Positions 30,264 through 43,745 are shown, counted from the first letter of the stretch. The stretch: DNA of 64,000 bases from Halobacillus litoralis (GCF_009856445.1 NZ_WMFA01000001.1:930001-994000), one strand, 5' to 3'. Numbers and translations are program-made. Notes: generated by a model from the letters alone, not told the origin.

Positions 30264-30298
30264 CCGGTTGGTACCATTTCAAAGAAGGGGCTTTTTCC

Positions 30299-31327
30299 AT
30301 GAGAGCGTTCATCGACTTACAAAAAAAATTATTCCCGGATGTCCTGGACGTTATACAGCGCCGTTATCAGCTGTTGTATTATATCCAGATCATGCAGCCT
30401 GTGGGCCGAAGAGCGTTAGCTGAAAGTGTTGAGCTGGCTGAACGCACGGTTCGAAGTGAAGTGGACTTTCTGAATAAACAAGGAGCTGTAGAGATTACCT
30501 CACGAGGTATGCATTTAAGTTATGAGGGACAGAACATTCTTGAGCAGTTAGCCGAATTTATTAAAGAGGTCTCTGGGATAAAGGTTTTAGAACAACAATT
30601 AAAGGATAAATTAAATTTAGACTATGTCGTTGTTGTTCCGGGTGATAGTGATGAGCTTAATTGGGTAAAACAAGAGATGGGAAAAGCATGTGTCCAATAT
30701 TTGAAAGAACATATGTCGCCGGATCAGGTGATTGCCATTACCGGCGGAACAACGATGGCATCCGTCGCACAAGTGATGACGCCGCTGTCTGGAGCTGATC
30801 AATGCTTATACGTGCCTGCACGTGGAGGTTTAGGTGAAAGAGTTGAAAACCAGGCCAACACGATCTGCGCGGAAATGGCGAAAAAAGCCAGGGGTGACTA
30901 TCGTCTTTTATATGTACCCGATCCTCTCAGTGAGGAATCGTATCAGACGATAAAAGAAGAACCTTCAATTAAAGAAGTGTTGGATATCATCCGTAACGCT
31001 GAAATCGTTATTCACGGTGTCGGGGATGCACTCACGATGGCAGAACGAAGAAAGACTTCTCCTGAACAGTTGGAATTAATCAAAAAGCACAACGCTGTAG
31101 GCGAGGCTTTTGGTTATTATTTCAATGTTGAGGGTGAGATCGTTCACAAAGTTCGTACGGTAGGTCTGCAGTTAGAAGATCTTAAGCGTGCGAAACATGT
31201 CATTGCTGTTGCTGGAGGTCGCTCGAAAGCGCAAGCCATCTCATCTTATTTCCAACCGGGCCAGAGTAATGTCCTGATCACTGATGAAGGTGCAGCCCAA
31301 GAGTTAATAAGGGGTTTATCCCTTTAA
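30299..31327 (+). CDS. cggR: Central glycolytic genes regulator CggR
   Basis: A SorC/DeoR-family repressor of the gapA operon, released by fructose-1,6-bisphosphate. N-terminal HTH around residues 35-60 (GRRALAESVELAERTVRSEVDFL), then a sugar-phosphate-binding domain with TGGTTMASVA and a C-terminal IAVAGGRSKAQAI. 342 residues from the ATG at 30299; a longer in-frame reading from 30218 would include the operator and was rejected. Confidence 0.95.
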   Translation: MRAFIDLQKKLFPDVLDVIQRRYQLLYYIQIMQPVGRRALAESVELAERTVRSEVDFLNKQGAVEITSRGMHLSYEGQNILEQLAEFIKEVSGIKVLEQQLKDKLNLDYVVVVPGDSDELNWVKQEMGKACVQYLKEHMSPDQVIAITGGTTMASVAQVMTPLSGADQCLYVPARGGLGERVENQANTICAEMAKKARGDYRLLYVPDPLSEESYQTIKEEPSIKEVLDIIRNAEIVIHGVGDALTMAERRKTSPEQLELIKKHNAVGEAFGYYFNVEGEIVHKVRTVGLQLEDLKRAKHVIAVAGGRSKAQAISSYFQPGQSNVLITDEGAAQELIRGLSL

Positions 31328-31365
31328 ATAAATATGATTTCAATCATCCTAAGGAGGAATTTTGC

Positions 31366-32373
31366 ATGACAGTAAGAATTGGTATTAACGGATTTGGACG
31401 TATTGGACGTAATGTTTTCCGTGCTGCTTTGAACAACAATGAAGTTGAGGTAGTAGCGGTTAACGATTTGACAGATGCAAACATGCTGGCACACTTGCTT
31501 CAATACGATACAGTACATGGCAAGCTTGATCAAGAAGTGACAACAAACGGTGACAACCTGATTGTCGGCGGTAAAGAAGTTAAAGTACTTTCTGAAAAAG
31601 ATCCAGCTCAACTTGGTTGGGGAGATCTTGGCGTAGATATCGTGATCGAATCTACAGGTCGCTTCACTCAGCGTGACGATGCTAAGAAACACTTGGATGC
31701 AGGTGCTAAGAAAGTAGTCATCTCTGCTCCAGCGAAACAAGAAGACCTTACAGTCGTTATGGGTGTAAACGAAGATCAGTATGACAAAGATTCTCACCAC
31801 GTTATCTCAAACGCGTCTTGCACAACGAACTGCCTTGCTCCATACGCAAAAGTTCTTGACGAGAAATTCGGTCTTAAGCGCGGTATGATGACAACTGTTC
31901 ACTCTTACACGAACGACCAGCAGATCCTTGATCTTCCACACAAAGATTACCGTCGTGCTCGTGCAGCTGCTGAAAACATCATCCCAACAACAACTGGTGC
32001 GGCACAAGCTGTTGCAAAAGTACTTCCACACCTTGATGGTAAGCTTAGCGGTATGGCTATGCGTGTACCAACGTCTAACGTATCCATCGTAGACTTGGTT
32101 GCTGAGCTTGATAAAGACGTAACTGCAGAAGAAGTGAACGAAGCACTTCGCGCAGAAGCTGAAGGAAACCTTAAAGGAATCCTTGGATACAGTGACGAGC
32201 CACTTGTTTCTACAGACTACAATGGCAACACTCACTCTTCTATCATTGATGGTCTTTCTACACTTATCCTTGAAAACAACATGGTTAAAATCGTTTCTTG
32301 GTATGACAACGAAACTGGTTACTCCAACCGTTGTGTAGACTTGGCTGTATACCTTAAGAACCAAGGCTTGTAA
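31366..32373 (+). CDS. gapA: NAD-dependent glyceraldehyde-3-phosphate dehydrogenase GapA
   Basis: Glycolytic oxidation of GAP to 1,3-bisphosphoglycerate. The nucleophile Cys152 is in SNASCTTNCLAP, the Rossmann motif is INGFGRIGRN, and Asp34 after VN marks NAD preference (the glycolytic isoform rather than NADP-dependent GapB). 335 residues. AAGGAGGA upstream. It sits directly after cggR and is the most tightly regulated gene of the operon in Bacillus. Confidence 0.97.
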   Translation: MTVRIGINGFGRIGRNVFRAALNNNEVEVVAVNDLTDANMLAHLLQYDTVHGKLDQEVTTNGDNLIVGGKEVKVLSEKDPAQLGWGDLGVDIVIESTGRFTQRDDAKKHLDAGAKKVVISAPAKQEDLTVVMGVNEDQYDKDSHHVISNASCTTNCLAPYAKVLDEKFGLKRGMMTTVHSYTNDQQILDLPHKDYRRARAAAENIIPTTTGAAQAVAKVLPHLDGKLSGMAMRVPTSNVSIVDLVAELDKDVTAEEVNEALRAEAEGNLKGILGYSDEPLVSTDYNGNTHSSIIDGLSTLILENNMVKIVSWYDNETGYSNRCVDLAVYLKNQGL

Positions 32374-32411
32374 TATCTGAGCCGTTTTAGAAAATACTAT
32401 GAAAAAGCTGG

Positions 32412-32441
32412 AAAGGAGGAGGTCTCAGGTCCTCCTCCTTT
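32412..32441 (+). terminator. Partial terminator/attenuator between gapA and pgk
   Basis: A perfect 11-bp stem AAAGGAGGAGG / CCTCCTCCTTT with loop TCTCAGGT, but only a short U-run (TTTATCC). It may reduce read-through to pgk or stabilise the gapA mRNA end. Confidence 0.6.
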
Positions 32442-32552
32442 ATCCATGTTTTTTCGCATCCTGCTTATCGGCGTTTCTGCAACATGATTCTGTGGAAACG
32501 TACATAAGGGCAGGCGATGAACCTGACCACAAACCAAGGAGGTTGTCATTCT

Positions 32553-33734
32553 ATGAATAAGAAAACAATCCGCGATGTTGAAGTGAACGGGAAAACCGTT
32601 TTCTGTCGTGTTGACTTCAACGTACCGATGAGTGAGGGAGAGGTCACAGACGACACTCGAATCAAAGCTGCCCTCCCAACAATCAAGCACCTGACTGGAA
32701 ACGGTGCGAAAGTCATTCTTGCCAGTCACCTTGGACGTCCTAAAGGGGAAGTTGTCGAAGATCTTCGTCTTGATCCTGTAGCCAACCGTCTAAGTGATGT
32801 TCTTGGACAAACGGTTACAAAAACGGATGAAGTACACGGAGCTGAAGTGAACAAAGCCATCTCTGAAATGGAAAACGGCGATGTTCTTCTAATTGAAAAC
32901 GTGCGCTTCCATCCTGGTGAAGAAAAGAATGATGCGGAACTAGCCAAAGCATTTGCAGACATGGCTGACCTCTACGTAAACGATGCTTTCGGTGCTGCCC
33001 ACCGTGCGCATGCTTCCACAGCAGGTATTGCAGAGTATATTCCTGCTGTTGCTGGTTTCCTGATGGAAAAAGAAATCAATGTTCTAGGTAAAGCCCTGTC
33101 TAATCCAGAGCGTCCATTCACAGCCATCATTGGTGGTGCGAAAGTGAAAGATAAGATCGGTGTCATCGACAACTTGATCGATAAAGTCGATAACTTGATT
33201 ATCGGTGGAGGTCTTGCTTACACATTCGTAAAAGCCCAAGGTCATGAGATCGGTAAATCGCTGCTGGAAGAAGATAAAATTGATCTAGCTAAAGAATATA
33301 TGAAAAAAGCAGAAGAGAAAGGCGTAAACTTCCTTATGCCAGATGATGTCGTCGTTGCTGATGATTTCTCTGATTCTGCTAACAAAGAAGAAGTAGGAAT
33401 CGATAGCATCCCAGCTGACTGGGAAGCGCTGGATATCGGTCCGAAGACGAGAGAAAAATATGCAGAAGTGATTAAAGATTCTAAATTGGTCATCTGGAAC
33501 GGACCAATGGGCGTCTTTGAAATCGAATCTTTTGCTAACGGTACAAAAGCCGTAGCGAATGCTCTTTCTGAAACAAAGGGTTACACGGTCATCGGTGGAG
33601 GAGACTCTGCAGCAGCCGTAGAAAAATTCGGATATGCCAATGATATGGACCACGTTTCCACTGGTGGCGGTGCTTCCTTGGAATTCATGGAAGGTAAAGA
33701 TCTTCCAGGGGTATCCTTGTTGAACGATAAATAA
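32553..33734 (+). CDS. pgk: Phosphoglycerate kinase Pgk
   Basis: Transfers phosphate from 1,3-bisphosphoglycerate to [16 protein letters not shown] near residue 18, ASHLGRPKG, and the nucleotide site [13 protein letters not shown] near the C-terminus. 393 residues from the ATG at 32553 with AAGGAGG at 32536-32542; the in-frame ATG at 32517 overlaps no ribosome site. Confidence 0.97.
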   Translation: MNKKTIRDVEVNGKTVFCRVDFNVPMSEGEVTDDTRIKAALPTIKHLTGNGAKVILASHLGRPKGEVVEDLRLDPVANRLSDVLGQTVTKTDEVHGAEVNKAISEMENGDVLLIENVRFHPGEEKNDAELAKAFADMADLYVNDAFGAAHRAHASTAGIAEYIPAVAGFLMEKEINVLGKALSNPERPFTAIIGGAKVKDKIGVIDNLIDKVDNLIIGGGLAYTFVKAQGHEIGKSLLEEDKIDLAKEYMKKAEEKGVNFLMPDDVVVADDFSDSANKEEVGIDSIPADWEALDIGPKTREKYAEVIKDSKLVIWNGPMGVFEIESFANGTKAVANALSETKGYTVIGGGDSAAAVEKFGYANDMDHVSTGGGASLEFMEGKDLPGVSLLNDK

Positions 33735-33753
33735 AAAGGAGAGGTGAAACCAT

Positions 33754-34507
33754 ATGCGTAAAAAAGTAATCGCTGGTAACTGGAAAATGAATAAAAACCA
33801 CCGTGAAGCGGAAGATTTTATTCAAACAGCTAAGAACGAAGTTCCTTCCTCTGAGCAGGTAGAGTCGGTTGTTTGTGCTCCATTTCCTTTTCTACAAAAA
33901 CTCGTAGAGGAAACAGAAGGTACAAGTCTTAAAATCGGTGCTCAAAACATGCACTTTGAAGAAAATGGTGCGTTTACAGGTGAAGTAAGCCCGGTCATGC
34001 TGAAAGAGCTTGGCGTATCTTACGTCGTACTTGGTCACTCCGAACGTCGTGAAATTTTCAAGGAAACCGATGAAGAGGTGAACAAGAAAGTTCATGCTGC
34101 ATTTAACCATGGCTTGACACCGATCATTTGTGTAGGGGAATCTCTTGAACAACGGGAAGCGAACGAAACGATGAACGTTGTAGAGACACAAGTGAAAAAA
34201 GCATTGGACGGTCTGACAAATGATCAATGTGCAGAGACAATCATTGCTTATGAGCCGATCTGGGCGATTGGCACAGGTCGTACAGCGACATCTGAACAAG
34301 CCAATGAAGTTTGTACTCACATCCGTAAAGTTGTCAGTGAATACGTAAGTGCAGATGCAGCAGAAGCTGTCCGCATTCAATACGGAGGCAGCGTGAAGCC
34401 TGCAAACGTTGATGAACTCCTATCCCAGTCCGACATTGATGGTGCTCTAGTAGGAGGAGCCAGCCTTGAAGCTGATTCTTTCCTAAAACTAGTGGAGGCA
34501 GGTAAGA

Positions 34508-34515
<8 letters not shown>
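33754..34515 (+). CDS. tpiA: Triosephosphate isomerase TpiA
   Basis: Interconverts DHAP and GAP. Catalytic residues Lys12 (NWKMN), His95 (LGHSERR) and Glu167 ([11 protein letters not shown]) are all present. 253 residues. AAAAGGAGAGG upstream. Its last 8 bases overlap gpmI. Confidence 0.97.
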
Positions 34516-37346
<2,831 letters not shown>

Positions 37347-37357
37347 GTTCTAAAATG

Positions 37358-37388
37358 AGCCTCTCTGATGATTCAGAGAGGCTTTTTT
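37358..37388 (+). terminator. Terminator of the glycolytic operon
   Basis: A perfect 11-bp stem AGCCTCTCTGA / TCAGAGAGGCT with loop TGAT, then six T. Confidence 0.92.
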
Positions 37389-37436
37389 CTATGATATGAT
37401 GGAACATATATTCAGGGAGTAGGAGAACCAGGAGAT

Positions 37437-38018
37437 ATGAAACGATTCGTTCAAATCATTTTGTTATTGATGATCAGTTATGCCTTATACACGGGCTATT
37501 CTGTGTGGACCTATGGGGATGAAAAAGTATCAGAAGCGGATGCAGCTATCGTTCTCGGGGCCGCACAATGGAATGGAAAGCCAAGCCCTGTCTTTGAGGG
37601 GCGTTTGAAGCAGGGGATTGAATTATATAAAGAAGGACACGTCGAATACCTGATACTTACGGGTGGTAAAAGTGAACAAGCCGCCTCCTCCGAAGCAGAA
37701 GTAGGGAAAGGATATGCGATGGAGCATGGAGTAAATGAAGAAGATATTCTGTTTGAGGACCAATCACTCATCACAGAAGATAACTTGAGTAACGCGAAAG
37801 AAGTCAGTGATGAAAAAGGAATTCGGTCCTTTTTCATCGTCAGTGACCAGTTTCATTTAAAAAGGGCTGTAGCTATGGCCAAGCACCTGGGTATGAAGGT
37901 TGAAGGTGTGCCCACGCAGTATTCGGCTTATAAAAGCATGGAAACGAAAGTTCCTTTTTTCTTGCGTGAATGGGGCTATTGGATGGTGCAGCCTGTAACT
38001 AAGTTGATTATGTTGTGA
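37437..38018 (+). CDS. YdcF/DUF218 family membrane-anchored protein
   Basis: A 193-residue protein with one N-terminal hydrophobic anchor (residues 5-22) and an extracytoplasmic DUF218 domain. Hallmarks are ADAAIVLGAAQWNG, EYLILTGGKS and a conserved SNAKEV segment. Related proteins (ElyC, SanA) affect the cell envelope. The exact function is unknown. TGA-TATGAT at 37391-37399 is a likely extended -10. AGGAG is close to the ATG. Co-transcribed with the nitroreductase gene. Confidence 0.8.
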   Translation: MKRFVQIILLLMISYALYTGYSVWTYGDEKVSEADAAIVLGAAQWNGKPSPVFEGRLKQGIELYKEGHVEYLILTGGKSEQAASSEAEVGKGYAMEHGVNEEDILFEDQSLITEDNLSNAKEVSDEKGIRSFFIVSDQFHLKRAVAMAKHLGMKVEGVPTQYSAYKSMETKVPFFLREWGYWMVQPVTKLIML

Positions 38019-38028
38019 GGTGTACCTG

Positions 38029-38619
38029 ATGGAATTGTTGGAAGCGATGAGAAGCCGACGTTCGGTTCATGAGTATAAAGAGGAGAAAGTGGATAAGGGA
38101 GTACTGGAGCGTATCTTCGCTGAATCCGCATGGGCACCTAACCACCGGATGAAAGAACCATGGCAGATACGATTGTACCAGGATAATGGGAAGATAGGGT
38201 ATGCTCAGGCTGTTATGGAAAGCTATCAAAGGCAGGGGTTCTTTGATGGTTATGAGGAAGACAAGACGAATCGACTTCAGGAAGGAATTCGCGATTTTTT
38301 AATGAATATCCCACATCATGCCTTGATCTATATGGAAAAGGATGAGGATGTGCGTAAATATGAAGAAGATTATGCTGCTGTATGTGCCTATATACAAAAT
38401 GTGCAGCTACTAGCGTGGGAAGCGGGAGTTGGTGTTCTTTGGACCACGAGCCCATACTTACACGATGTTCAATTTTCTGAAGCTATAGGGCTCGATAACC
38501 AGCACTTTAAATTGGTATCTGTACTGCAGATGGGCTATCCAAAACGAATTCCGAAGCCTAAAATGCGAACACCTATTCACCATAAACTCGATTTATATGA
38601 TGGAAATGAAAAAAGCTGA
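38029..38619 (+). CDS. Nitroreductase family protein
   Basis: An FMN- and NAD(P)H-dependent oxidoreductase of the nitroreductase superfamily. MRSRRSVHEYKEEKV at the N-terminus is the FMN phosphate contact, WAPNHRMKEPW is the second motif, and an AAVCAYIQNVQLLAWEAGVG helix is typical. 196 residues. The ATG at 38029 is 6 bases after GAGGTG; an upstream in-frame GTG coincides with that site. The substrate is unknown. Confidence 0.85.
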   Translation: MELLEAMRSRRSVHEYKEEKVDKGVLERIFAESAWAPNHRMKEPWQIRLYQDNGKIGYAQAVMESYQRQGFFDGYEEDKTNRLQEGIRDFLMNIPHHALIYMEKDEDVRKYEEDYAAVCAYIQNVQLLAWEAGVGVLWTTSPYLHDVQFSEAIGLDNQHFKLVSVLQMGYPKRIPKPKMRTPIHHKLDLYDGNEKS

Positions 38620-38645
38620 CGCTCTTGTTAAGCGTCAGCTTTTTT
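38614..38645. terminator. Bidirectional terminator between the nitroreductase gene and ytzI-like gene
   Basis: A perfect 10-bp stem AGCTGACGCT / AGCGTCAGCT flanked by A-run and T-run. It covers the last codons of the small minus-strand gene. Confidence 0.9.
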
Positions 38646-38789
38646 ATGTTCATCTTTATGACGTTTGTCGTCTGGTAAGGGGTCAACGGTGTGCTCGTAA
38701 TCGTATCCTTTAGAGACAGCCATGCCGAACATGGCGGCAATCCCCAGAACAATTGCGATACATACAATCATGATCACAGTAAATGTCAT
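38628..38789 (-). CDS. ytzI: YtzI-like small membrane protein (53 aa)
   Basis: A short gene that ordinary length cut-offs miss. It begins MTFTVIMIVCIAIVLGIAAM, a single hydrophobic helix, then SKGYDYEHTVDPLPDD and a charged tail ending KKADA. The GYxYxHTxDPLPxD stretch is the YtzI hallmark. GAAAGAG lies about 10 bases before the ATG at 38789. Downstream of ptsI on the same strand. Function unknown. Confidence 0.75.
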   Translation of the reverse strand: MTFTVIMIVCIAIVLGIAAMFGMAVSKGYDYEHTVDPLPDDKRHKDEHKKADA

Positions 38790-38872
38790 GGAAACACATC
38801 TCTTTCTCGTTTATAACTAGAACCGGATGTAGACCGGCACACACCTATTGTCCCACACTCATTCAACAAATA

Positions 38873-40591
38873 CTACTTCGTTTGTGTTTTTTCTTTGACA
38901 AATGCGACAACTTCTTCTGCTGTACCCATAGAAAGGATTTCTTCTTTATAAGAAGTCCATTCCTTCCTGGATAGTTCTCTGATCTGTGTACGGGCAGGAA
39001 GAATAGATGTTGCACTCATACTGAATTCATCCAAACCAAGTCCGAGTAGGAGAGGGATAGCAATTTCATCGCCAGCCATTTCCCCACACATGCCAGCCCA
39101 TTTACCTTCGGCGTGAGCGGCTTCAATCACATTATTGACCAGGTTCAGAATCGCTGGGTTGTAAGGCTGGTACAAGTATGACACGCGCTCGTTCATACGG
39201 TCAGCGGCCATTGTATATTGAATCAGGTCATTGGTACCGATACTGAAGAAATCGACTTCTTTAGCGAACTGACGGGCAATTACTGCTGTTGCAGGAATTT
39301 CAACCATCATTCCGACTTCGATATCATCTGAAACATCCTGACCTTCTTCCTTAAGGTTTGCGCGCTCTTCATCAAGAATTGCCTTCGCTTGACGGAATTC
39401 TTCCAATGTAGCGATCATTGGGAACATGATCTTCAAGTTTCCGTGGACGCTGGCACGCAGCAATGCACGAAGCTGAACGCGGAAAATATCGTCGCGCTCC
39501 AGGCAAAGGCGGATGGCACGGTATCCAAGGAATGGGTTCATTTCTTCAGGAAGATCCAAGTAGTCAAGCTCTTTGTCTCCACCGATATCCAGTGTACGTA
39601 CGACGACAGGCTTGTCTCCCATTTGCTTCAGTACTGAAGAGTATGCATCAAACTGCTCTTCCTCTGTTGGCAGCTGGCTTTTGCCCATATAAAGGAACTC
39701 TGTACGGTAAAGGCCGACACCTTCGCCGCCGTTGTTCAAGACACCTTCAACGTCGTCAGGGGTTCCGATATTAGCAACAAGCTCTACGTGGTCGCCTTCA
39801 GAAGTAACAGTGGCTTCATCCTTAAGCTTCGCCCACTCTTGTTTCTGTTTCTCGAAATCGTCCTGCTTCTGCTTATACTCCGCAATCTGATCGTCACTTG
39901 GATCAATGATGACATCCCCACTGATTCCGTCGACAATAATCATGGTATCCTTTCCAGCTTGGGAAGTGATATTTTTCGTTCCAACAACGGCTGGAATTTC
40001 AAGAGAACGAGCCATGATCGCTGAGTGAGAAGTACGGCCCCCGATATCTGTCGTGAAGCCTTTTACGTATTGTTTGTTCAATTGCGCGGTATCCGAAGGT
40101 GTTAAATCGTCTGCGACGATGACCACTTCTTCGTTAATCAACGCAGGGTCCGGGAATGTTACACCTAAAAGGTGTGCCATTACACGCTTGGTAACATCAT
40201 TGATGTCTGCTGCTCGTTCACGCATGTATTCATTATCCATGCCTTTGAACATGTCGATGAACATGTTGGCCGTCTCAGAAAGAGCGGCTTCTGCGTTAAC
40301 ATTCTCGCTTTTGATTTTATCTTCAATCGGTTGAATCAATTCTGGGTCGCTTAAGACCAATAGGTGGGCAGAAAAGATTTCCGCGTGTTCGTCACCTAAA
40401 GATTTTCTTGTATGTTCTTTAATTTTCTCAAGCTCTGATTTTGAAATATCCAGAGCCTCATGCAGGCGCTTGACTTCTTGTTCCGGCTGTTCAATATCTT
40501 TCTTATTGAAAGAAAGATCCGGAGCTTCCAAGCGGTAAACTTTTGCAATAGCAATTCCGCTGGAAGCTGCAATACCTTGAAGCTGTGTCAT
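38873..40591 (-). CDS. ptsI: PTS enzyme I (phosphoenolpyruvate-protein phosphotransferase)
   Basis: Takes phosphate from PEP onto His189 ([13 protein letters not shown]) and passes it to HPr His15. The C-terminal PEP-binding barrel has [14 protein letters not shown] and MCGEMAGD with the catalytic Cys. 572 residues, as in B. subtilis. It starts 4 bases after ptsH. Found here downstream of the fructose genes rather than after ptsG. Confidence 0.97.
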   Translation of the reverse strand: MTQLQGIAASSGIAIAKVYRLEAPDLSFNKKDIEQPEQEVKRLHEALDISKSELEKIKEHTRKSLGDEHAEIFSAHLLVLSDPELIQPIEDKIKSENVNAEAALSETANMFIDMFKGMDNEYMRERAADINDVTKRVMAHLLGVTFPDPALINEEVVIVADDLTPSDTAQLNKQYVKGFTTDIGGRTSHSAIMARSLEIPAVVGTKNITSQAGKDTMIIVDGISGDVIIDPSDDQIAEYKQKQDDFEKQKQEWAKLKDEATVTSEGDHVELVANIGTPDDVEGVLNNGGEGVGLYRTEFLYMGKSQLPTEEEQFDAYSSVLKQMGDKPVVVRTLDIGGDKELDYLDLPEEMNPFLGYRAIRLCLERDDIFRVQLRALLRASVHGNLKIMFPMIATLEEFRQAKAILDEERANLKEEGQDVSDDIEVGMMVEIPATAVIARQFAKEVDFFSIGTNDLIQYTMAADRMNERVSYLYQPYNPAILNLVNNVIEAAHAEGKWAGMCGEMAGDEIAIPLLLGLGLDEFSMSATSILPARTQIRELSRKEWTSYKEEILSMGTAEEVVAFVKEKTQTK

Positions 40592-40595
40592 GCTG

Positions 40596-40862
40596 TTATT
40601 CCCCCAAGCCTTCGTTCTTCATTGTTGTTTCCATATGGTCAATCGCTTCCTGTTCGTCACTGCCTTCCGCTGTAATTTTAACTTCAGCGTTTGCAGGGAT
40701 CCCAAGGCTCATGATTCCCATGATGGATTTAAGATTTACGGATTTTTCTTTGTAATGTAGGTTGATATCAGACTCGTACTTTCCTGCATTTTGTACAAGT
40801 ACTGTTGCTGGACGAGCGTGAACACCGTCAGACGATGTAATTTTAAAAGATTTCTCTACCAT
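40596..40862 (-). CDS. ptsH: Phosphocarrier protein HPr
   Basis: The PTS phosphocarrier. His15 (DGVHARPAT) is the PTS site and Ser46 ([10 protein letters not shown]) the HprK site, so it serves both sugar transport and CcpA signalling. 88 residues. TAAGGAGGAATTATA precedes the ATG. Only 54 bases separate it from fruA, with no terminator, so read-through from fruRKA is likely. Confidence 0.97.
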   Translation of the reverse strand: MVEKSFKITSSDGVHARPATVLVQNAGKYESDINLHYKEKSVNLKSIMGIMSLGIPANAEVKITAEGSDEQEAIDHMETTMKNEGLGE

Positions 40863-40916
40863 TATAATTCCTCCTTAAACATGCTATTGTTTATGACTTA
40901 CCCTAACTTTATTATT

Positions 40917-42815
40917 TTAAGCCTTTTGGATGTCTTTTTTCAAGAATCCTACAACAATTGCTGCAAGAATTGTACCGGCAATGATTGCCACTAGATAAAG
41001 GAGGATCTGCATGAACCCACCTTCTACGAGCGGGGCAACGATAATACCGCCGTGCGGGGCGCGCAGACCGATCCCGAACAACATCGTCAGCATACCTGTC
41101 AAAGCACTGCCTGCGACCATTGAAGGAATCACACGGGCCGGGTCAGCTGCTGCGAATGGGATGGCTCCTTCGGTGATGAAGAAAGCTCCAAGTGGATAAG
41201 CGGCTTTCCCTGTTTCGCGCTCCTGTTTCGTGAATTTGTTTTTGAAAAGGGTCGTAGCTAAGCCCATCGCAAGAGGTGGAACCATGCCACCAGCCATCGC
41301 TGCTGCTATAAATGTATAGTTCCCTGCATCGAGGGCTGCAATTCCGAATGTGTAGGCCGCTTTGTTCACGGGGCCTCCCATATCGACTGCCATCATACCT
41401 CCGACAATGAGACCAAGAAGAGCGAGGTTCGATCCACTCATATTTTCAAGAAATCCGAATAACGCTGTATAAACGCTTGTCAGCGTAGGGTTGATCAGTA
41501 ACATTATCATACCAGTAGCAAAGATCGTGATAACAGGATAGAAGAGTACGGTCTTCATCCCATCCAATATAGCAGGTAAACCTTCCAGCCACTTTTTAAC
41601 AAGGAGTGTCAAATAACCGGCTAAGAAACCTGCAATCAATCCGCCAAGGAAACCAGAACCGTTCGTTGCATTTTCATTGGCCGTTTGCGTGATAGCGATC
41701 AATCCACCGACCATTCCCGGTGCAAAACCAGGTCGATCCGCAATACTGGAAGCAATAAAACCGGCAAGGACTGGCACAAGCAGGAAGAAAGCATTTCCGC
41801 CACCTATGATATTCAACATTTCTGCGAAGCGGTTGTATTCCTCATTTGATGGATCTGCAGAATTGATTCCCCAGAAGAAGGAAAGGGCAATTAAAATTCC
41901 TCCTCCAACAACGAAAGGCAGCATGTTTGATACACCATTCATCAGATGTTTGTAAAAACCTGTGCGCTGTCCTTTATCCTGAGAACCTTCTTTTTTCTCT
42001 CCAGTACCTTGGTAGATAGGCGCATCTTTCCTGGTTGCTTTTTCAATCAATTCTTTCGGTTCATGAATGGCCTTAGCGACGGGTACCTCAATGACCGGCT
42101 TTCCTTGGAAAGGTTCCATTTCAACTTTTGTATCCGCGGCAACGATAATCGCATCAGCCTCAGCAATATCCTCACTTGTCAGGCGGTTTTTGACTCCGCT
42201 GGAACCATTGGTCTGAACTTTGATGTTCACACCCATTTCTTTCGCTGTAGCTTTAAGTTTGTCGGCTGCCATATACGTATGAGCAATACCGGTCGGGCAC
42301 GCAGTAACCGCAAGGATTTTACCTGTGTTTGTTTCTTCTGTTTCTTCCTCATCGTCTTCTTCGGCTTCTTTGGCATTGATCGCTTCAATCACGTCAGCTT
42401 CTGTCTTCGCTTCTTCCAGCTGCTGGCGGAAGTTGTTATCCATTAAAAAGGAAGAAAGACGGGAAAGTGTTTCTAAATGTGTATTGTTAGCGCCTTCAGA
42501 AGCGGCAATCATAAAAAATAGATTCGTCGGCTGACCGTCCAGGGATTCATAATCTAATCCATCCTGTGACCTTCCGAAAGCAATGGCAGGATCCTTTACG
42601 GCAGAAGTTTTTGCGTGCGGGATGGCGATTCCGTCCCCAATTCCTGTGGTACTCTGCTGTTCACGTGCTTCAATGGCTTGCTTGAAATCATCGCGATCAT
42701 TCAGCTTACCGGCATGGTCCAATTGCCCAACAAGCTCATCAATCGCCTCTGGCTTGGAAGAGGCAGACATATTCAATACGATGGTTTCTTTCGTCAGTAA
42801 ATCTGTAATTTTCAT
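40917..42815 (-). CDS. fruA: PTS fructose transporter EIIABC (FruA)
   Basis: Imports fructose as fructose-1-phosphate. Domain order: EIIA (1-145, active His67 in AIPHAKTS), acidic linker (150-163), EIIB (165-265, active Cys173 in TACPTGIAHTYMAA), EIIC membrane domain (285-632, with several helices and GGPVNKAAYTFG). 632 residues. It lies 15 bases after fruK. Confidence 0.96.
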   Translation of the reverse strand: MKITDLLTKETIVLNMSASSKPEAIDELVGQLDHAGKLNDRDDFKQAIEAREQQSTTGIGDGIAIPHAKTSAVKDPAIAFGRSQDGLDYESLDGQPTNLFFMIAASEGANNTHLETLSRLSSFLMDNNFRQQLEEAKTEADVIEAINAKEAEEDDEEETEETNTGKILAVTACPTGIAHTYMAADKLKATAKEMGVNIKVQTNGSSGVKNRLTSEDIAEADAIIVAADTKVEMEPFQGKPVIEVPVAKAIHEPKELIEKATRKDAPIYQGTGEKKEGSQDKGQRTGFYKHLMNGVSNMLPFVVGGGILIALSFFWGINSADPSNEEYNRFAEMLNIIGGGNAFFLLVPVLAGFIASSIADRPGFAPGMVGGLIAITQTANENATNGSGFLGGLIAGFLAGYLTLLVKKWLEGLPAILDGMKTVLFYPVITIFATGMIMLLINPTLTSVYTALFGFLENMSGSNLALLGLIVGGMMAVDMGGPVNKAAYTFGIAALDAGNYTFIAAAMAGGMVPPLAMGLATTLFKNKFTKQERETGKAAYPLGAFFITEGAIPFAAADPARVIPSMVAGSALTGMLTMLFGIGLRAPHGGIIVAPLVEGGFMQILLYLVAIIAGTILAAIVVGFLKKDIQKA

Positions 42816-42830
42816 GGTGATTCACTCCCC

Positions 42831-43745
42831 TTAGTTTATATTGGAAACGTGTATTTCTGTCAGTAAACGTTCAACATCTTCTTTTTGACAAAGGTCATCC
42901 TGAAAAGCGGTGGCACTTCCTGATGCCACTCCATAACGGAAAGCTTCCTGGATGGATTCCTCATTTTCCAGAGCGGCTAGAAAACCAGAGACTACGGAAT
43001 CTCCTGCTCCGACTGAGTTTTTCACGTGACCTCGAGGAACATTGGCAAACATTTCGTGTTCTCTGCCTACATATACAGCGCCTTTACCGCCCATAGATAC
43101 AATGACGTGTTCAACACCTTGATCAATCAACCGCTTTCCGTAGTGAGCTGCTAATTCTTTTGTATCAATCTCCACATTGAAAAGTTCGCCCAGCTCATGA
43201 TGGTTTGGCTTCAGTAGGAAGAGCGGGTGACCGAGCAATTGTTCCAATGCTTTGCCGGATGTGTCAGCCACGACTTTTGATCCATTTTCAGCGCAGATGG
43301 CCGCCATGGTTATATAAAAGTCGGACGGCAGGGAAGAAGGTAGACTTCCAGCAAGAACAAGGGTGTCACTGGTAGAAAGGTTTCTCACTTGTTCCAACAG
43401 CTCTTCTTGTAATGGTTTTGATATTTCAGCTCCAGGCCCGTTGATCTCTGTTTCCATGTCACTTTTCAGCTTGACGTTCACTCTTGTCGTTTGAGACGTT
43501 TCAATAAAAGCGTGATCAACTGCTTCCCTGTCTAAAAACTGCTGGACATAAGCACCTGTGAAGCCACCAATATATCCAAGTGCTTTTGTTTTAACACCAA
43601 GCCGGCCCATAACACGGGAAACGTTGATGCCTTTTCCTCCTGGGTAATAGAAGGTTTCCCTGGCTCGGTTCAAAGCTCCTGCCTCAAACGCATCGACGTT
43701 CATGATGTAGTCGATGGAAGGGTTTAATGTACACGTGTAAATCAT
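42831..43745 (-). CDS. fruK: 1-phosphofructokinase FruK
   Basis: Phosphorylates fructose-1-phosphate to fructose-1,6-bisphosphate, which feeds glycolysis and relieves CggR and activates HprK. PfkB family: NPSIDYIMNVD at the N-terminus, GGKGINVSRVMGRLG, and the catalytic GAGDSVVSGFLAAL near the C-terminus. 304 residues. It overlaps fruR by 4 bases. Confidence 0.96.
   Translation of the reverse strand: MIYTCTLNPSIDYIMNVDAFEAGALNRARETFYYPGGKGINVSRVMGRLGVKTKALGYIGGFTGAYVQQFLDREAVDHAFIETSQTTRVNVKLKSDMETEINGPGAEISKPLQEELLEQVRNLSTSDTLVLAGSLPSSLPSDFYITMAAICAENGSKVVADTSGKALEQLLGHPLFLLKPNHHELGELFNVEIDTKELAAHYGKRLIDQGVEHVIVSMGGKGAVYVGREHEMFANVPRGHVKNSVGAGDSVVSGFLAALENEESIQEAFRYGVASGSATAFQDDLCQKEDVERLLTEIHVSNIN

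Noticed and set aside
30218-30298. Longer start for CggR
   Set aside because: It would translate through the CggR operator; the ATG at 30299 gives the normal length.
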